Positions 10,880 through 23,600 are shown, counted from the first letter of the stretch. The stretch is 64,000 nucleotides of DNA from Zymoseptoria tritici IPO323 (GCF_000219625.1 NC_018212.1:2250501-2314500), one strand, 5' to 3'. Translations and numbers: made by a program. Notes: generated by a model not told the origin, from the letters alone.

Positions 10880-13290
10880 TCGGCCATGATAATCGCCACA
10901 CACCCTCACATTTCAGTCCCAAATCCCACATCCACCCGGCCACAAATGAGCATGGCCCGTCGCAGATGTCCGGAGTAAATCCTCGGCCGCAGTCAGCAAC
11001 GCAGCGTTGTGGGTACTGACTTGTTGGGCTGCGGCGGCGCGCGGTGGTCGTTGTCGACTGAACAAGCACGACTCCATGAAAGACGTCTGAAGGGCTGCTC
11101 GTGAGATGTTGAGAGGGTTGGCTGGGTCTGAACTTCACGATGATCGCAACACGAATCAAGGACGCCCTGAAAGAAGCTCTACTGACATATCAGAACAGGT
11201 ATTGTAGTCCACAAGAGCTGAAGCGAAGAGCTCCTCGAGTAAGCCTGCCATCCTAAACACATCACGACCCGACCATGATGATTACCATACACCCTCGTCC
11301 ACGCGTCAAGGCGCAAATTCCCACACCCTTCCTACCGCAGACGAGTATCGCCCGCCGCAGACGTCCGGAGTACACGACAACACGCAGGCGAGCATCAGTC
11401 GCGTGGGTGCTGGTGGCTCGGGCATGCAATGGCGCCCTATGGCTTTTATGAATTTCTTCTGATCCTTCGACGGTCTCCAAAGAAGACGTCTGGAGGGGCT
11501 GCTCTCGGTGTGCGGAGAGGGTTGGCAAGATCTGAGCTTCATCGACTTCCCGCCTAATACGATGAATGGTTCTTCCTGGGACTCAAGCTGACATCTTCTT
11601 CCAGGAATCGCGCCCTCGTTGCTGAATTGGACGACCATCTGGTAATGAGCTACCCTTCGCAATCTCCACCCCGCCGTGATGATCGCCACATACTCTCAAC
11701 ATCTCAAAATCCCACACATACCAGACCACAAGAGAGCATTGCCCGTCGCAGAACTTGTGAGGGAGGAAAGCAGTCGAGCATCGGCGGCGTGGGCGCTTAT
11801 GAACTCGGGCATGCAACGGCGCTCAGAGGCCGACGATGTTAAGCACACCATGTTACCACAGAGAGAAATGCTCTGAACGAGTTCTGAAGGGCTGCTCGTG
11901 GGTTGCGGAAGGAGATTGGCTTGATCTGAGCTTCGAACATCTCTCAAACCAATGGAAGCACGTTTCCTGCAGCAACAGGCCTGACAACCTTGTCCAGATA
12001 TCACACCACCGACGCGCGCGATCTCGTCTCATCTTGGTAAGTCCTCCCTCTCATACACTCCTTCACAGCCATGATGATTGTCCCGAGTTCCTCATACCCA
12101 CCCAATTCCCACACCATCTCAACCACAAAGAGCGTTTCCCGTTGCGGACTTCAAGAGCCAGGGTACAAAAGGCAGTCGAGCGTCAGTGCAGTGCGTCCTG
12201 ATGACCCGGGCATGTCAAGGTGGATTGCCAGACACCGGTGCAAGGGCCATGAAAGTAGAAGGAGGACTCTAGATGGAGTCCGAAGGGCTGCTCCTGGGAT
12301 GTGGAGAATATTGGCCGAGTCTGAGCTGCACGATTCCACCTATTGCACACGTCACACCTGCTCAGCGACTTTTACTGACGCGATTTTGCGCTCCATCCAG
12401 GTCACGAGTCCACGCAACCTTCTCCTCCTCGGTGGGTTTTCCCGCCTCCAGTCTCCCTCAAGGTCGTGATGATCGCTACCCATCCTCAAACCTGCAAAAA
12501 TGCACGGTTCATTCGCCAACCATAAAAGAGCATTGCCCGTCGCAGACCTGGGGAGAGAAGCCCTCGCAGTCGAGCATCAGCGTGTGATATGGTAGCTCAG
12601 GCATGCAGCGGTGCGCAAGGGCCGACCAGGAATCTAGTCGTGGAACAGCGACGAAAACATGCTATGAATGGATCACAAGCGCCAAACCAGGTTTGAAGGG
12701 CTGCTCGTGGTATGAGGAGAGGATAGGCTGTGTCTGAGCTGGACTTCACGTTGATCATCACACTGGCAAGAGCATCGACGAAGGATCTGGACTGACAGAT
12801 GCTGTCGCAGAACCCACCCCATCCGGAGAATACGGTAAGAACGTCTCCCACTCTTCCCAGCCCACATCTCCAGCCATGATGATCACCACCGCACTGCACC
12901 TGTACATGTCCCACCACCGACCACAAAAGAGCATTGCCCGTCGCAGTCCCACGGAGTGAAGTGGAAGCAGTCGAATGTCGTTTCTGCGGGAGCTGGCATT
13001 TCGGGCATGCAAAGGCGGCGCCACAGGGCCGACCAAAGTTAGATTTACAGACGCAACTCCCTGGCGGGTCTGAAGGGCTGCTCGTGGGATGAGGATGGGA
13101 GAGCGGTGGCTGAGCTGAACACTATCCGTATTGCTTTGAAGACTTATGGATTGCGGAACGTGTACTGACGAATGCCTTTGCAGGAGGTGTGAAGCCCGTA
13201 AAGATGGCGCGAATACGGCAAGGAAGTCCAGTATGGTAATGCCTTCCCAGAATGAGATCACCTCCACAAAATCCATATCTTCGTCGTCCA
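10880..13290. repeat. Six-copy tandem repeat, unit about 380-415 bp
   Basis: The word GAAGGGCTGCTCGTGGGATG occurs, with variations, at about 11089, 11493, 11886, 12282, 12695 and 13072. A second landmark, CCATGATGATCGCCACA then CACAAAAGAGCATTGCCCGTCGCAG, and a third, CGGGCATGCAACGGCGC, recur once per unit in the same order. Units are heavily diverged by substitutions and small indels. On the minus strand several units still encode related peptides (LIPRAALQT, LVGPVAPPLHA, LRRAMLFCG), so the array may descend from a repeated coding sequence. Confidence 0.7.
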
Positions 13291-13357
13291 AGAGAATGAG
13301 GACGGCGACGTTCAGACCGCAAAGTCTTCTACACGGGTTCTTCACTTCCTCCTGCAC
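12758..13357 (-). CDS. Possible protein running into the tandem repeat, up to 199 aa
   Basis: The open frame starts outside the array with a protein-like segment: NVAVLILLDDEDMDFVEVIS and ILDFLAVFAPSL over residues 16-53. It then continues through one whole 400-bp repeat unit. The first part looks coding. The repeat part may be coincidentally open or the last surviving frame of a repeat-containing gene. A short intron near residue 60 cannot be excluded. No family is recognised. Confidence 0.35.
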   Translation of the reverse strand: MQEEVKNPCRRLCGLNVAVLILLDDEDMDFVEVISFWEGITILDFLAVFAPSLRASHLLQRHSSVHVPQSISLQSNTDSVQLSHRSPILIPRAALQTRQGVASVNLTLVGPVAPPLHARNASSRRNDIRLLPLHSVGLRRAMLFCGRWWDMYRCSAVVIIMAGDVGWEEWETFLPYSPDGVGSATASVSPDPSSMLLPV

Positions 13358-14760
13358 TCTGCCGTACCGTTATGTCTTGTTCGCAGCCTTCTACACGGCG
13401 TAAGTCGTAGTGTGTGTGCAAAGCTTGGATTCTGACGGTGTCTCCCATGCGGCGGTGAAATCAGAGTGCTGAAATGCCTCCATGCCTATCTTCGCTATGG
13501 CCCGAGGCGAGGCTATGATGTGTGTGTAGCCTGTGGTCCCAACTGATGAGCGTCATCGTCAGTCAGGAGTCCAAGGTCGCAAGTGAAGATTGACGAGCGA
13601 TGGAGGCAATCAATCGAGTGAACGCAACACCGCAGCTTAGATAGCCGCAACGGCGCAAGAGTCAGGCGCATTCATTATTGAGCACCGAAATCGCAACTCG
13701 AGTCTCGAGAACCAGCCTCCAGCGAGGTTGTTCGGGCTTTCTTCACATCACACCCTAACAAAGCCCGCCGGAAGTAATTCTGGTCAGGCCGAAGAATACC
13801 GGAAGCCTCGGCGGTGGCAGCATAGATGCCAGCGCCGCTTCAATTCAAGCTGGCGGACGACAAAGCGGTCAGCAAGAGCAATGGTCGACAGCCACACTCA
13901 CTCAGCGAGTGTCCTCGGGCGACCTTGTTTCAGACGACATATTCAATCCCAGCAATGCCGCCAGAGAAGCCAATTGCCATCCTCCTGCGTGCAACAGACC
14001 AACACCTCGCCGATGCGAATCGATAATGCGTCCAGACCACAGTCCGAGGGCTGGAGTACTCAAACATATGCACTACTCCCGGGACACCTCCGCCATCACC
14101 CAATTCAACCCGCAGAGTTGTCCACGATCCACTGGCTGAGAGTCTCGTGGCGCCGAGTCCATCTCCATGCCCAAGCCCTCGGAACCGCCTCACCAGAATC
14201 TCGGGAGTATAACCCAAAGGCGTCATAGCCTCACATCAGAGACGACGCCCAGCCACCGCCGAAGGAAAGAAAGTAGTTGCCCAAAAAGAGCCATGCGATT
14301 CTCCACATTCGATTGCGGCGGCCAACCTCGGATTTTAGAGCATTGTAGCGGCTCCATCATCACCCAGTGCGATACATCCAAGTCATCTTTCATGCCATGG
14401 CAATGGCAGTCGTTAAGACCAAGCGAGAGGGTCTGCAGCGAATATCGATGCACATCAAGTGAGACGAAAGCTTGCGGCAGGAAGGTCTGCCATACTAGTC
14501 GCCTCCGCTGGACAAAGGTCCCTTGGCGCAGCACTATGCTCGCCGCAAAGGATCGCCGGAGAGACGTCTGCATCTGATCCCGTCCCCCAGATGGCTGCAG
14601 TGGTTCAGCGAGGCGGATACGATCACCCCATCAACGGCACTTGAAACCAGTCATTGATACCCAGACTGGGAACCGCAGCGGACGTCGATGCCAAACAGTC
14701 CCTGCGAAGATACGTAGGAGTAAGATATACTGGCCGAAGGTTTCACCGCCAAGGAGTCTG
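13291..14760. other. ORF-poor stretch
   Basis: No firm gene. A minus-strand open frame at 13930-14226 (98 codons, Gly-rich, ending IAGIEYVV) reads somewhat like protein but has no supporting start or splice evidence. Confidence 0.3.
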
Positions 14761-15770
14761 AGCTCCACGATCCTGCTCTTCGAGGGAAGTATGAAGCCCT
14801 GCACTGACACCGACGTACTCACATCCGTGGTCACCATCGTTGAGACTTCGGAGAAGGCAGCATTCAATCAGACTGTCTCGTCTCCGATTTCCTTGGACTC
14901 CAAACCCAACCATGTCCCCTCGTCTTCGAGGCAAATACATCTGGACCCGCCTCCGCTCCTCTGAACCCGTCGAGACATCCCTACACCTTCACCATCCCAC
15001 AGCAACTCTGCTCGTATGCCGAATCCGACCCGATAGTCTCACATCCCCCACACCAAGCATCCTATCCTAAACAGCGCACTGACCGTTCAAAGCTCATCGC
15101 ACCTCTTCTTGCCTTGAGCACCTCGACCTACACACCTGGACATGTCTTCTCGCATTTGCCATTATCGTGTTCAAGAGCTCTGAGAGGCAAGACTCCCGAC
15201 TTCGAGATATCACCTCACGTCCACAACCACTCTGCTCTGCCAGGGAAGGATGATGCCCCGCACCTGAACTGGCCTTCTCGCATCCGCCATCTCCGACGAT
15301 GAGTGTTCGAAAAGAGTACCGGCCCACCGAGGCTCATCGCATCTCTTTCCGCCCAGAGGGCCTTGAACTTCGCACATGGACATGTCTTCTCCCATCCGGC
15401 ATCAATGTGTTCGAGAGCTCTGAGAGGCAGGACCTCGAGATGAGATCTCATGGCCACCGCGATCCTGCTCTGCCGGGGAAGCATAAAGTCCCGGGCCGGG
15501 GCTGATCGTGTCACATCCGTGATCACCAAAGACGAGACTTTGAGAAAAGCACCCGCCGTTGAGAGCGAAGTGCAATGCTTCTTCCTCGGAGCACCTGATC
15601 CCATACCTGAACATGGCTTTCCGCAGCCGACATGGGTGGATGGCAGAGACCTGGCCGAGCGGCTTCGGACAAAGGTCCTCGAGGACCTGCTCTTTCACGG
15701 CGGCACAATACACACCTGGACACCAAGTCGATTCTCTCATCCACCATCACCATTCTTGAGACATTGGAAG
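14760..15770. repeat. Diverged tandem repeat, unit about 235-240 bp
   Basis: GGACATGTCTTCTC...TGTTCRAGAGCTCTGAGAGGCA occurs at 15138 and 15378 (240 bp apart). TCTGCYxGGGAAG followed by a GTCACATCCGTGATCACC-like word recurs near 14775, 15235 and 15467. On the minus strand the copies encode alignable peptides such as GFILPSKSRIV, DFMLPRQSRIA and GIILPWQSRVV, again suggesting a degraded repetitive coding sequence. Confidence 0.55.
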
Positions 15771-18700
15771 GGTACACTCGCGCGGATCGTCCTCAGCAGC
15801 ATTCATTTCCGACCAACTACTGCGACCTTCATTCGTTCGTACAATCCCAGAACACGTCCGTCCCATCCGGCTCCCATGACACCTCCCCGACCTGCAAGTC
15901 GTCTTCCTGCACCAGCACTTCCGACCAAGTCCAAGCACAACGACCCCAAAGATCCAACTCCCAGTCTTCTCCCTTCCCACAAGCGCCGCCGTCGACGGCT
16001 GCGAGGACCATGCCTGTACCACTCAAGAGTGATGGGAATTGGAGAAGACCAACACCCTGACCGCAACCACGCAACCCCATCCCAAGTCCCACCACCACCA
16101 CCACCACCTCAAAGCAAGATCATCGACCATCTCTCTTCCATTCTCCACCGCCGTAGACGGCAGCGAGGCATCTGCCTGAACCACTCAGGAGCAATGATGG
16201 CTCAAGAGTGATAGGAAGATGAGACGGTCGGAACGCAGGTCAAAAAGAGAAAAAGAAGAAAAGAGCGAAGTCATCGACCATCTCGTCCGCCAGCATTGCA
16301 AGAGCCGGCCAAGAGCAGACTGCGAGCTCGGCCGACTTCAAATCCGGACCGGAAAAGCCTGCGACCATCACCTCCGCGAACATCGCAAGAGTCGACCGAA
16401 GTCAGACTGCAAGCTCCGCCAACATTGAATCCAGACCGGCGAGGAAGGTGAAGGAGGTTCATCGTTGGGCACAAGGCTCATCAACGGAAGGCGAGGAGAT
16501 CGGAGAGAAGGAAAAGCACACGACAAACTGTTAGTACAAAGCTGGAAACCCACCCTATCCCACGGGCGTGAAGAACACGGAGACCGCCCAGCCGCAATTA
16601 GCCCCAGATATCCCAACTCTCGCCATGGATCACCGCCCTTCTTCGTCACGTAACTCATGAGCCCCGCAAGATGCTGAACTGCAAGGTCGCCATGAAGTGT
16701 GGTACGGTGGACGATATTCGTGCGACCGGCGAGAGACTCCCGAAGGTAGTACTGCAAGCGACCGACGACAAGGCAACATTCCCATCAAGACAAGACTTCT
16801 GGAGCGGACATTTCCCGAAGAGCGAACTTTCCCCACTGATGCGGATGTTGAAGTCCACATGTAGCCAAGGTACCATGCGAGAGACTACCAAGAGTAGTGC
16901 TGCGGGCGGTTCTCCTGTTTGTTGAAGAACAGGCACATGACTCCACCAGAGCGCGCGGCATGATTACTCCTCGAGGGAGCAAAACCAGCGGCCACGCACT
17001 GTCTGGCATTTCATTTCCAAAGGATCCAACCCAACAAAGGGCGAAGAGCAGCAAAAGTTGACATTTCCCGGAGGAGCAGTCTCGTCAAGGCATGGTCGGA
17101 AGGCAGCGCCCTGGCACGAGGAGGTAACCCACGCAAACAGGTGATGCATTCAAGCTCTGAGGTTGGCCGCTTGTTGAGAAGCGGGCCAGGTCGATGGGCA
17201 AGTGTTGAACAGCTCAAAGTGGACGACCAAGAATCAAGAGCCTTCCGAGGGAATTCTGCAAGATCGAGGAAGCCAGCCGGCACAGGGCTCGCGGCTGAAG
17301 GTAAGGAGAGGGTGATGTGACAAAAGGAAAAAGAAGTCCCGAAGGTACGACTTACTGCTGGACTTATCACAAGAGTCTTCCGGAAGAAGTCTGCAAGTGA
17401 GGCAGGGACTTACACCGGCCATATGGCGCGCGGATGCCCATGTGAGGGTGTGCGAAGGGTGTGTATATGTGTGCTGGCAGATCTTGCGGCTCTACTCCAT
17501 GTCGTGGAGGAGTTTTGATGAGAGTGTGATGGCTGCAGTGTTTCGCCTGCTCTGGCCGAGGGTGTATATGAGAGACGACCACGCCGGGACGACTCAAAGG
17601 CTCTTCTTGATATGATGTTCGAGGCTCTTTCTTGGATTTCGGATGTCGAAGATGCTGAGACGCAAGGGGTGGTGTGAGGATGTGTATGCGGCGGGAGGAT
17701 GGTGTTGAAGCGCGGCCCGAGAGGCATGCGTGAAGCAAGGGAGGGTTCGAGAGGAGCCTATGTCAACGTCAGCGGATGTTGCCATCATGAGCAACCTCTT
17801 CGGATGATGGTGGACTCACCTGGAATGTCTTGCTTGCTGGAGCCTGGATGTCGAGTGTGAGAGATGCCAAGTTGGCTGTGAGGGGAAGATCTCGGCCAAG
17901 GCCAAGCCGGCAGCCGAAGGACCACCGGACCTGCCGCAGAGAGAACAGCGAGGAGGATGTTCTGGCCGCAATGCTGCGACCATGCAAAGAGTGTATGTAT
18001 GAGAGGCTCTTGTGGAAGACGTTGTCGTTTGCTCGAAGCTGTGGCTTCAAGGCGCTGACAAGCATATTGCGACGGTGGCGATGGCTTGTGGAGATGATTC
18101 ATGACCTCGGTGGTTCCTCGGCTTCCCAAGCATGGCATACCGTGCGCAACTATTGCTGGTCAGCATGGTGTTGCGTGTATTGCGAGATGGGAGTCACGTG
18201 CCTTGCCCTCACGACGGCGAGGTCGGTGACAGTGCAATATTGCTCAAATCGCCGCGCGAGTGAGACAGCAGCATGATATCGGCAGTGGCATGAGCCTCGA
18301 GTACTGCATGCGAGCATTGTGGTGCGTCGCCGCCGCTGTCGCTCGGTGCGAGAGGTATGGTGTCCAAGCCGAAATCCGCCATTTTTCCCTCCACTGGCTG
18401 TACCACTCCGTGTGAGTGACCGCGGTCATGTGTCGCTCTTCGAGTCGAGTATGATGAGGTCGGAGAAGCCACTCGAGTGGTCAGAGAGGTGGTGCGAGGT
18501 CGTCGTCGGCCACGGGTGGCTGTTGGTGCTGGAGATGCGGCGGTGCGGAGGTGTCTCTGGCCTGCGGCGGTGTCAGCACATCATCACAAGCTCGAGAAGC
18601 GGCGAGAAGCTGCTCGAGGAGTGTCAGAAGGTACTCACCATGCTCATCATGATGCTGGATGTCATTGTGGTGGTGCTGGATGAGTGTGGTGTGGTGTGGA

Positions 18701-20100
18701 GCGAAAAGCTGGTCGCTGAAAGCCGCGGCGGAGAAGCCATGGCCTCAATCAGCTGCTGCAAACGCAATACTCATCGCACGGCATCAGTGAGACGTCGAGT
18801 GGCATCTCATGACGGCGGAGAAGCTCATCATATGCTCGCTGTCGCTGTGTGAGGTGTTGTGGTAGTGTGGTCGCCGTCGAGGGCTGGGCTGACCATGTCG
18901 CCGCGGCGGAGAAGCTCACCGTCCACCTCCGCCCACGGCATGTGCAGAAGCAGCGGAAGAAGCGGCGGAGCTTGTCGAGACTGCCGACATGATGGTGTGT
19001 GTGGCGGCAAGGACGAGCGTGATGTGTGTGGAAGGTGCTGGTGGTGGTGGAGGAAGAGCGAACGTCGAAGCTGGAGTCACAGAAAGGAAGCCACCACGCC
19101 AAGCCAGCACGACACCTTGACTTTCGCACTAAAAACTCTACTCCGACGTCTGCTCATGGCCAATACAGCGGCGGTGAGGGTAGTGAGATGCTCACAACAT
19201 GGTCGAGCTTGTTGAGGAGACTTATGGGAAGCACCTCAGACACTCAGCAAGGAAATCGGCCGGCATTTGAGAGCAGCGCAGGTCAGGAGGGCTACGATGG
19301 CAGTCCGCTGTACAATTTCGAGAGCTGTCGGCCCTTGCCGCAGGACGGAGAAACAGATGACGCTGTGGAGACATTGCCAATACCCTTGACTGACGAATAC
19401 TTGAGAGCGACCCCGTCTCAGGCCCTCAACCACTCCAACCACAGCAATGCATCCCAGCTACTCGCATAGCACAGCACGGCAACACCAGCAGCACGCCTGG
19501 CGCAACTCGCAGCGTCCGCGAAGCAGCTAGTTTGCTGTAGCAGGTGGACGCTCCCAGCAGCTTCCACGATGAAGCCTCAACAAACACATGTATGGACTGG
19601 TACGTCCAGCGACTGTAGTACACCACGAATGGGCAGGCAGAAAGGAGAGGGTGAGCAGAAGAACGCTAGCGGAAGAAGGGAGCGGACGAGCAGAAGGGAA
19701 CAGACAAGCCAAATGTAGCGAGAATAACAACATACGAAAACATTCCCGATCTCGCAGCTCAAGAGCACTCAGTCGTCGCCGCATGCCACGACCTTGACCA
19801 CATCAGTTCATCAGCACACCCTAGCTACTCCCACAGCATGGCACAGCAGCACCAGCAGGCTTGGGACAACTCACGGCTTCCGCAGAGCATGCTATTTGCT
19901 CAAGTAGACACATCCAGCAACTTCCACAGCCGTGCATCAACAACGAAATGTCTCGGACACTCGGCGATTGTGATATTACACCCGCGAGAAAGCAGAACAG
20001 AGCACTGGGCAGACAGCGGACAAGCACAACAGGGCGAGTGAGCAGCGGAAAGCGGAGGCAGTCGTGGACCATGATCTCCGCGGACCATTACCACTGAGGA
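15771..20100. other. ORF-poor stretch with weak repeats
   Basis: No gene can be supported with confidence. A minus-strand open frame at 16368-16757 contains a protein-like segment (SYVTKKGGDPWRELGYLG). At 18460-18930 a GCGGMGAGAAGCTC-like word recurs about five times. A CAC microsatellite lies near 16089-16107. Frames elsewhere are short and low-complexity. Confidence 0.3.
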
Positions 20101-20109
20101 TAAGGTTAG

Positions 20110-20365
20110 TACACAGGCTGCCGAGCCTATTTCCACGCTGTCGAGTCTCTCTTGCGTGCGTAGCCGCCGAGGGCGATTTCACGCCGCCGAGCACTTTCCT
20201 CGGGGAATGCCGAGGAAGATGGTCGCACGCCGAGATCAAAGAGCAAATTTTCACGCCGCCGAGAGACATCTGTCACATGGCCGAGAACTATTCTTGTATC
20301 GCCGAGGATTCTGTTCGCTGTCGGGAGAGAATTTTCAGGCTGCTGAGTCTCGCTAGACTTGGGCA
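20110..20365. repeat. Phased array of GCCGAG words
   Basis: GCCGAG or close variants (GTCGAG, GCTGAG) occur about ten times in 250 bp at 20-35-bp spacing, several within a longer TTTCACGCCGCCGAG unit (near 20180 and 20250). The spacers are T/A-richer than the words. No frame explains the pattern. Confidence 0.5.
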
Positions 20366-20905
20366 GAACCAGACCAAAGAGGACTAGACGACAAAGTCAC
20401 CAGATTCCCGGCAGATTAGCACTCGAAGTTTGCTGTCATCTCCGGGCAAGTTTTCACCATTTGGAACGCATTCCGTCTCGTTTATCGCAATAGCAGTTCT
20501 CGGCAGCAGGAACACACGCCTCGGGCAGCATGGACGGCTTCGGTGTTGGAGGATGTTTGCTGGAGGAGTCCAGGAGCTTCGCGATCAGACTTATAAAAGA
20601 ACTGCCTCGCAGATTTGCTCTGCTGTCAGCGAAGTAAGGAAGTCATCACAAATCCCTCGGCGCCCAGATTGTCAGTATGCAATGAAAGTCGGAGCAATGC
20701 CACAACCGCTGTTCCGGCCGGCAGGGCAGGTATGGCAAGCTGGGGCTTCAAGCAAGCTGTGACATGAAGCAAACACGTTCTTCTTCTGTTCAACTTTGCA
20801 TCGCGCCGCCCGAAAGTCAAGTAGGCAGCGAGAAGGAGAAGGACGAGGAGGGTCACCGAAAGAAGGATTCATATACGGACATCGCGATCGATAGCGAGTA
20901 TCTGC

Positions 20906-21637
20906 ATGAAAGGTGCCGCACAAAAGCTCGAATACGAGCCTGGCTTCGCTCTTCTCAACACACGTTGCGGCCAAAGACTTCGGCAAGTCGACCGGCTGAC
21001 TCTTCCTCCAGAATTGATCGCCACAATTAGCAGCGTTTCGAGATCCATCTCTCCCCCTCCCCGGGTGAGCATGCTTGCGTCTTTGAGGTACAATATACAC
21101 TCATGCGTCGTCACCTCAATTCTGTCTTCCCCGAATTTGCATTTACAGCTCCATCGTGAGTCGAAGGCCGAATGTTTCGACTTGTCGGTCTACGACGGCT
21201 GGTCGGATTTTCCTTCCGCCGACGAAATCTCCGCTGCCTCAGCCGCTGGACGAAGGACTTTGCCAGCTGGGAGACTGCAACATCTCCCACTACTTCAAGC
21301 GTCAATGCAGTTAACAGCTTACTTAATATCATGTTCAGACCTGGCGCAAGTATTGGAGATGGCGGGTATGGCTCTCTCTGCCGAGTGCCGACCTGGATGG
21401 CCTCTTCAGCTGATCGTCCTTGCGACCATCGTCCACCCTTCCCTAGCAGAAATCAATGTAAGAGTTCGCCTCACTCACGCAAATCCTTCTCCTGTATCCG
21501 GATCTCGTTCTTTCCGACCCTGTTCCAGCTCACATCTTGCCCTTCGTTCTTTCCGAGCTCCATTCGTCGTTTCCCAGCTTCTTCCCACACCCTCGATCAC
21601 CGCCAGTCGGCTCATGCATCGATTTCCTTACTCTTGA
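20906..21637 (+). CDS. Hypothetical protein, probably two or more exons
   Basis: The first segment (20906-21064, 53 codons) reads as protein with the motif LPPELIATISSVSRSI. It is followed by a candidate intron 21065-21148 (donor GTGAGC, acceptor TTTACAG). The intron is 84 nt, a multiple of three with no stop, so the frame stays open whether or not it is spliced. The second segment encodes ECFDLSVYDGWSDFPSADE and a hydrophobic stretch around 21300. Another donor (GTAAGA at 21458) may end the exon, since the sequence beyond becomes Ser/Arg/Pro low complexity. LPPELI is reminiscent of an F-box start, but I cannot confirm that. Confidence 0.4.
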   Translation: MKGAAQKLEYEPGFALLNTRCGQRLRQVDRLTLPPELIATISSVSRSISPPPRVSMLASLRYNIHSCVVTSILSSPNLHLQLHRESKAECFDLSVYDGWSDFPSADEISAASAAGRRTLPAGRLQHLPLLQASMQLTAYLISCSDLAQVLEMAGMALSAECRPGWPLQLIVLATIVHPSLAEINVRVRLTHANPSPVSGSRSFRPCSSSHLALRSFRAPFVVSQLLPTPSITASRLMHRFPYS

Positions 21638-21862
21638 ATATACAAGGACAGACTGCCATCAGTCTTTTTCCTCTCATTTCGTGATCCCTTACTCCTGATT
21701 CCTGCCGCCCACGGTCTTCAACTGCCTTCATCTTCTCCCTAGCATGTCCTCAACCCTCGCGAACCCACCAGGCCCTTCGACAGCCCTTCGAATCTGCTCC
21801 ACTTTCCTATTCCCCCTGACAAGCACCGCGGATCCTCACAAAACGCATGTCAGAACCGATCT

Positions 21863-22117
21863 GTGATCTCGACCAGGAAGTACTTCATCTGCTCCACCTG
21901 CCGTGGGAGTCAGATGTACAGCAAATATATTGAGTCTCCGGAACCTTCGGGATTCTATCGTTGTCGAAGGGCACGGTCATCTATAGGGTTGTCGGACGAC
22001 AATGGAGAGCCGTGTCTCGGCGATATTGCTGTGGCTGGTACTGCAGAAGACTATTACTGCGAGTGCCCTCAGGACTGGAAGGATGCCCGTCTAAAGATTG
22101 ATATTATCTTACATTAA
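21863..22117 (+). CDS. Possible small cysteine-containing protein or exon
   Basis: The 84-codon open frame has CSTC, YRCRR and YYCECPQDW, a spacing that could bind a metal or form disulfides. There is no clear signal peptide. An ATG at 21744 lies in another frame and could be joined by an intron, but no convincing splice pair was found. Confidence 0.3.
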   Translation: MISTRKYFICSTCRGSQMYSKYIESPEPSGFYRCRRARSSIGLSDDNGEPCLGDIAVAGTAEDYYCECPQDWKDARLKIDIILH

Positions 22118-23600
22118 CTACATCGGCCACATCTACTCGAGCGACCATGCACATGGGCTCAGGTCTTTCAACCGTCGCAGACGCTCTTCACCACGACATG
22201 TCCTACCAGGTAAAAACATCCTCAGCAGGACCCGAAACACATACCCTCCAGACGTTTCTAACCACTATTACTCCTAGCCTATCGAAGGCTCCCTTTTGCC
22301 AGTTTAAAACCCCACACGACTATCAAGCGATGAGGTCAAGAGGCGGACTGTACTGCAGCAGATCTATGGATATTCCATTCTAGGAGCTACTCATGCCTCT
22401 CACTCCATCGACTTCTATTCACATCTCACTGCTTCTCCGACATTCTTGGTCCAATGCCTTGGCCCACTTGTGCTTTGCACCATGATTTGTCCTGGATCAG
22501 GCGTGATCGCTCGCGACACAGGCTGTGCCTCTGTTCGTCCATGCTCGCAGCGCATCTAGGTGATTCTGAAAGAATAAGTCCGACCCAGGACTGGAGTCGA
22601 AAGCTGGGTATCGTATCCCATTCGGCATGTCAGACGGCTTAGTCAATGTCTTGACTAGTGTTGTTTGAACATCTGTCGATCGGTGGTATAGAGTACGGCG
22701 GGCCTCTCTCCTCCATCCTGTGATCGACAAGATCAGGGAGGGCTGCTTCGCAAATGCACCCTTAGTCGCACGTATCGAACGTCCTAGAAAGCCAGATTCA
22801 GACGGTACGCTACTGACCGTGGTTCGAAGGGGTGTAAGAAGGCAACCACGATGTAGCGAACAACCCTGGAGTGTTCTGGGTTTTGCCACTGCTCATTTGC
22901 AGCAATCAGTCGGCTTTGCTTCGTCAAGACGGGATCCTGCTATACCATGCACAAGTCCGCTTCTACTGCCAAGCGCTCAGCTTAGGTCCACGGCTAATAC
23001 GCCGCCTTCTCCCGCCTTCCTGATCTTCGTACCGTAAACTCACAAGGCTTGGAGGCCTACCCTCCTCCCTACCTAGGATTATTCTAGCTGCATGCTGCTG
23101 GAAAACCTAGACAGCCATAATTTCGTGCTTGATACCGGAGTCATGTACTCTCGACGCAAAGCATGCTTGTCCGATTTCCAGAGACAAAAAGTGGAATCTC
23201 GAGACCGAGATCTCCGGGTAACTTATATGCTCTCTCTCTCTCTCTCACGCCTAGCACAAGTTATTGCTGGCCGGCGCGAGAGGCAAGGCGGAAAATTCAG
23301 CAACTTCTTGCATCGTGGTTCTGTAGCCAATTGACTGGACGAAATGCGGTGATGGGCCTGTTCCCGGCGTTGGTCGCGGAGTCTATTCGGAACTTTTTCG
23401 TCTCGGTGGTGGTTATGGAGGCAATAACAGTATCGCCAGACCGCTGATCATTACTGTCACGCGTCCTTCCAATATCGTCGGACAATTCTCCTTTATTACT
23501 ATAAACAATACCTTATTGTTGCATGCTTCACTCGCCTAAAAGTCCACCGCGGACCCATCTCCTTGCCGCCTTCTCCCCTTCTTTCATTGGTCCACTCCAC
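22118..23600. other. ORF-poor stretch
   Basis: Nothing supportable. A CT microsatellite lies at about 23230-23248. Confidence 0.3.

Noticed and set aside
1..22000. RIP-degraded transposons as the explanation of the repeat-rich left third
   Set aside because: The repeats are not AT-rich, show changes of all kinds and carry no recognisable transposase, integrase or reverse transcriptase frames. A dinucleotide-index calculation would settle it.
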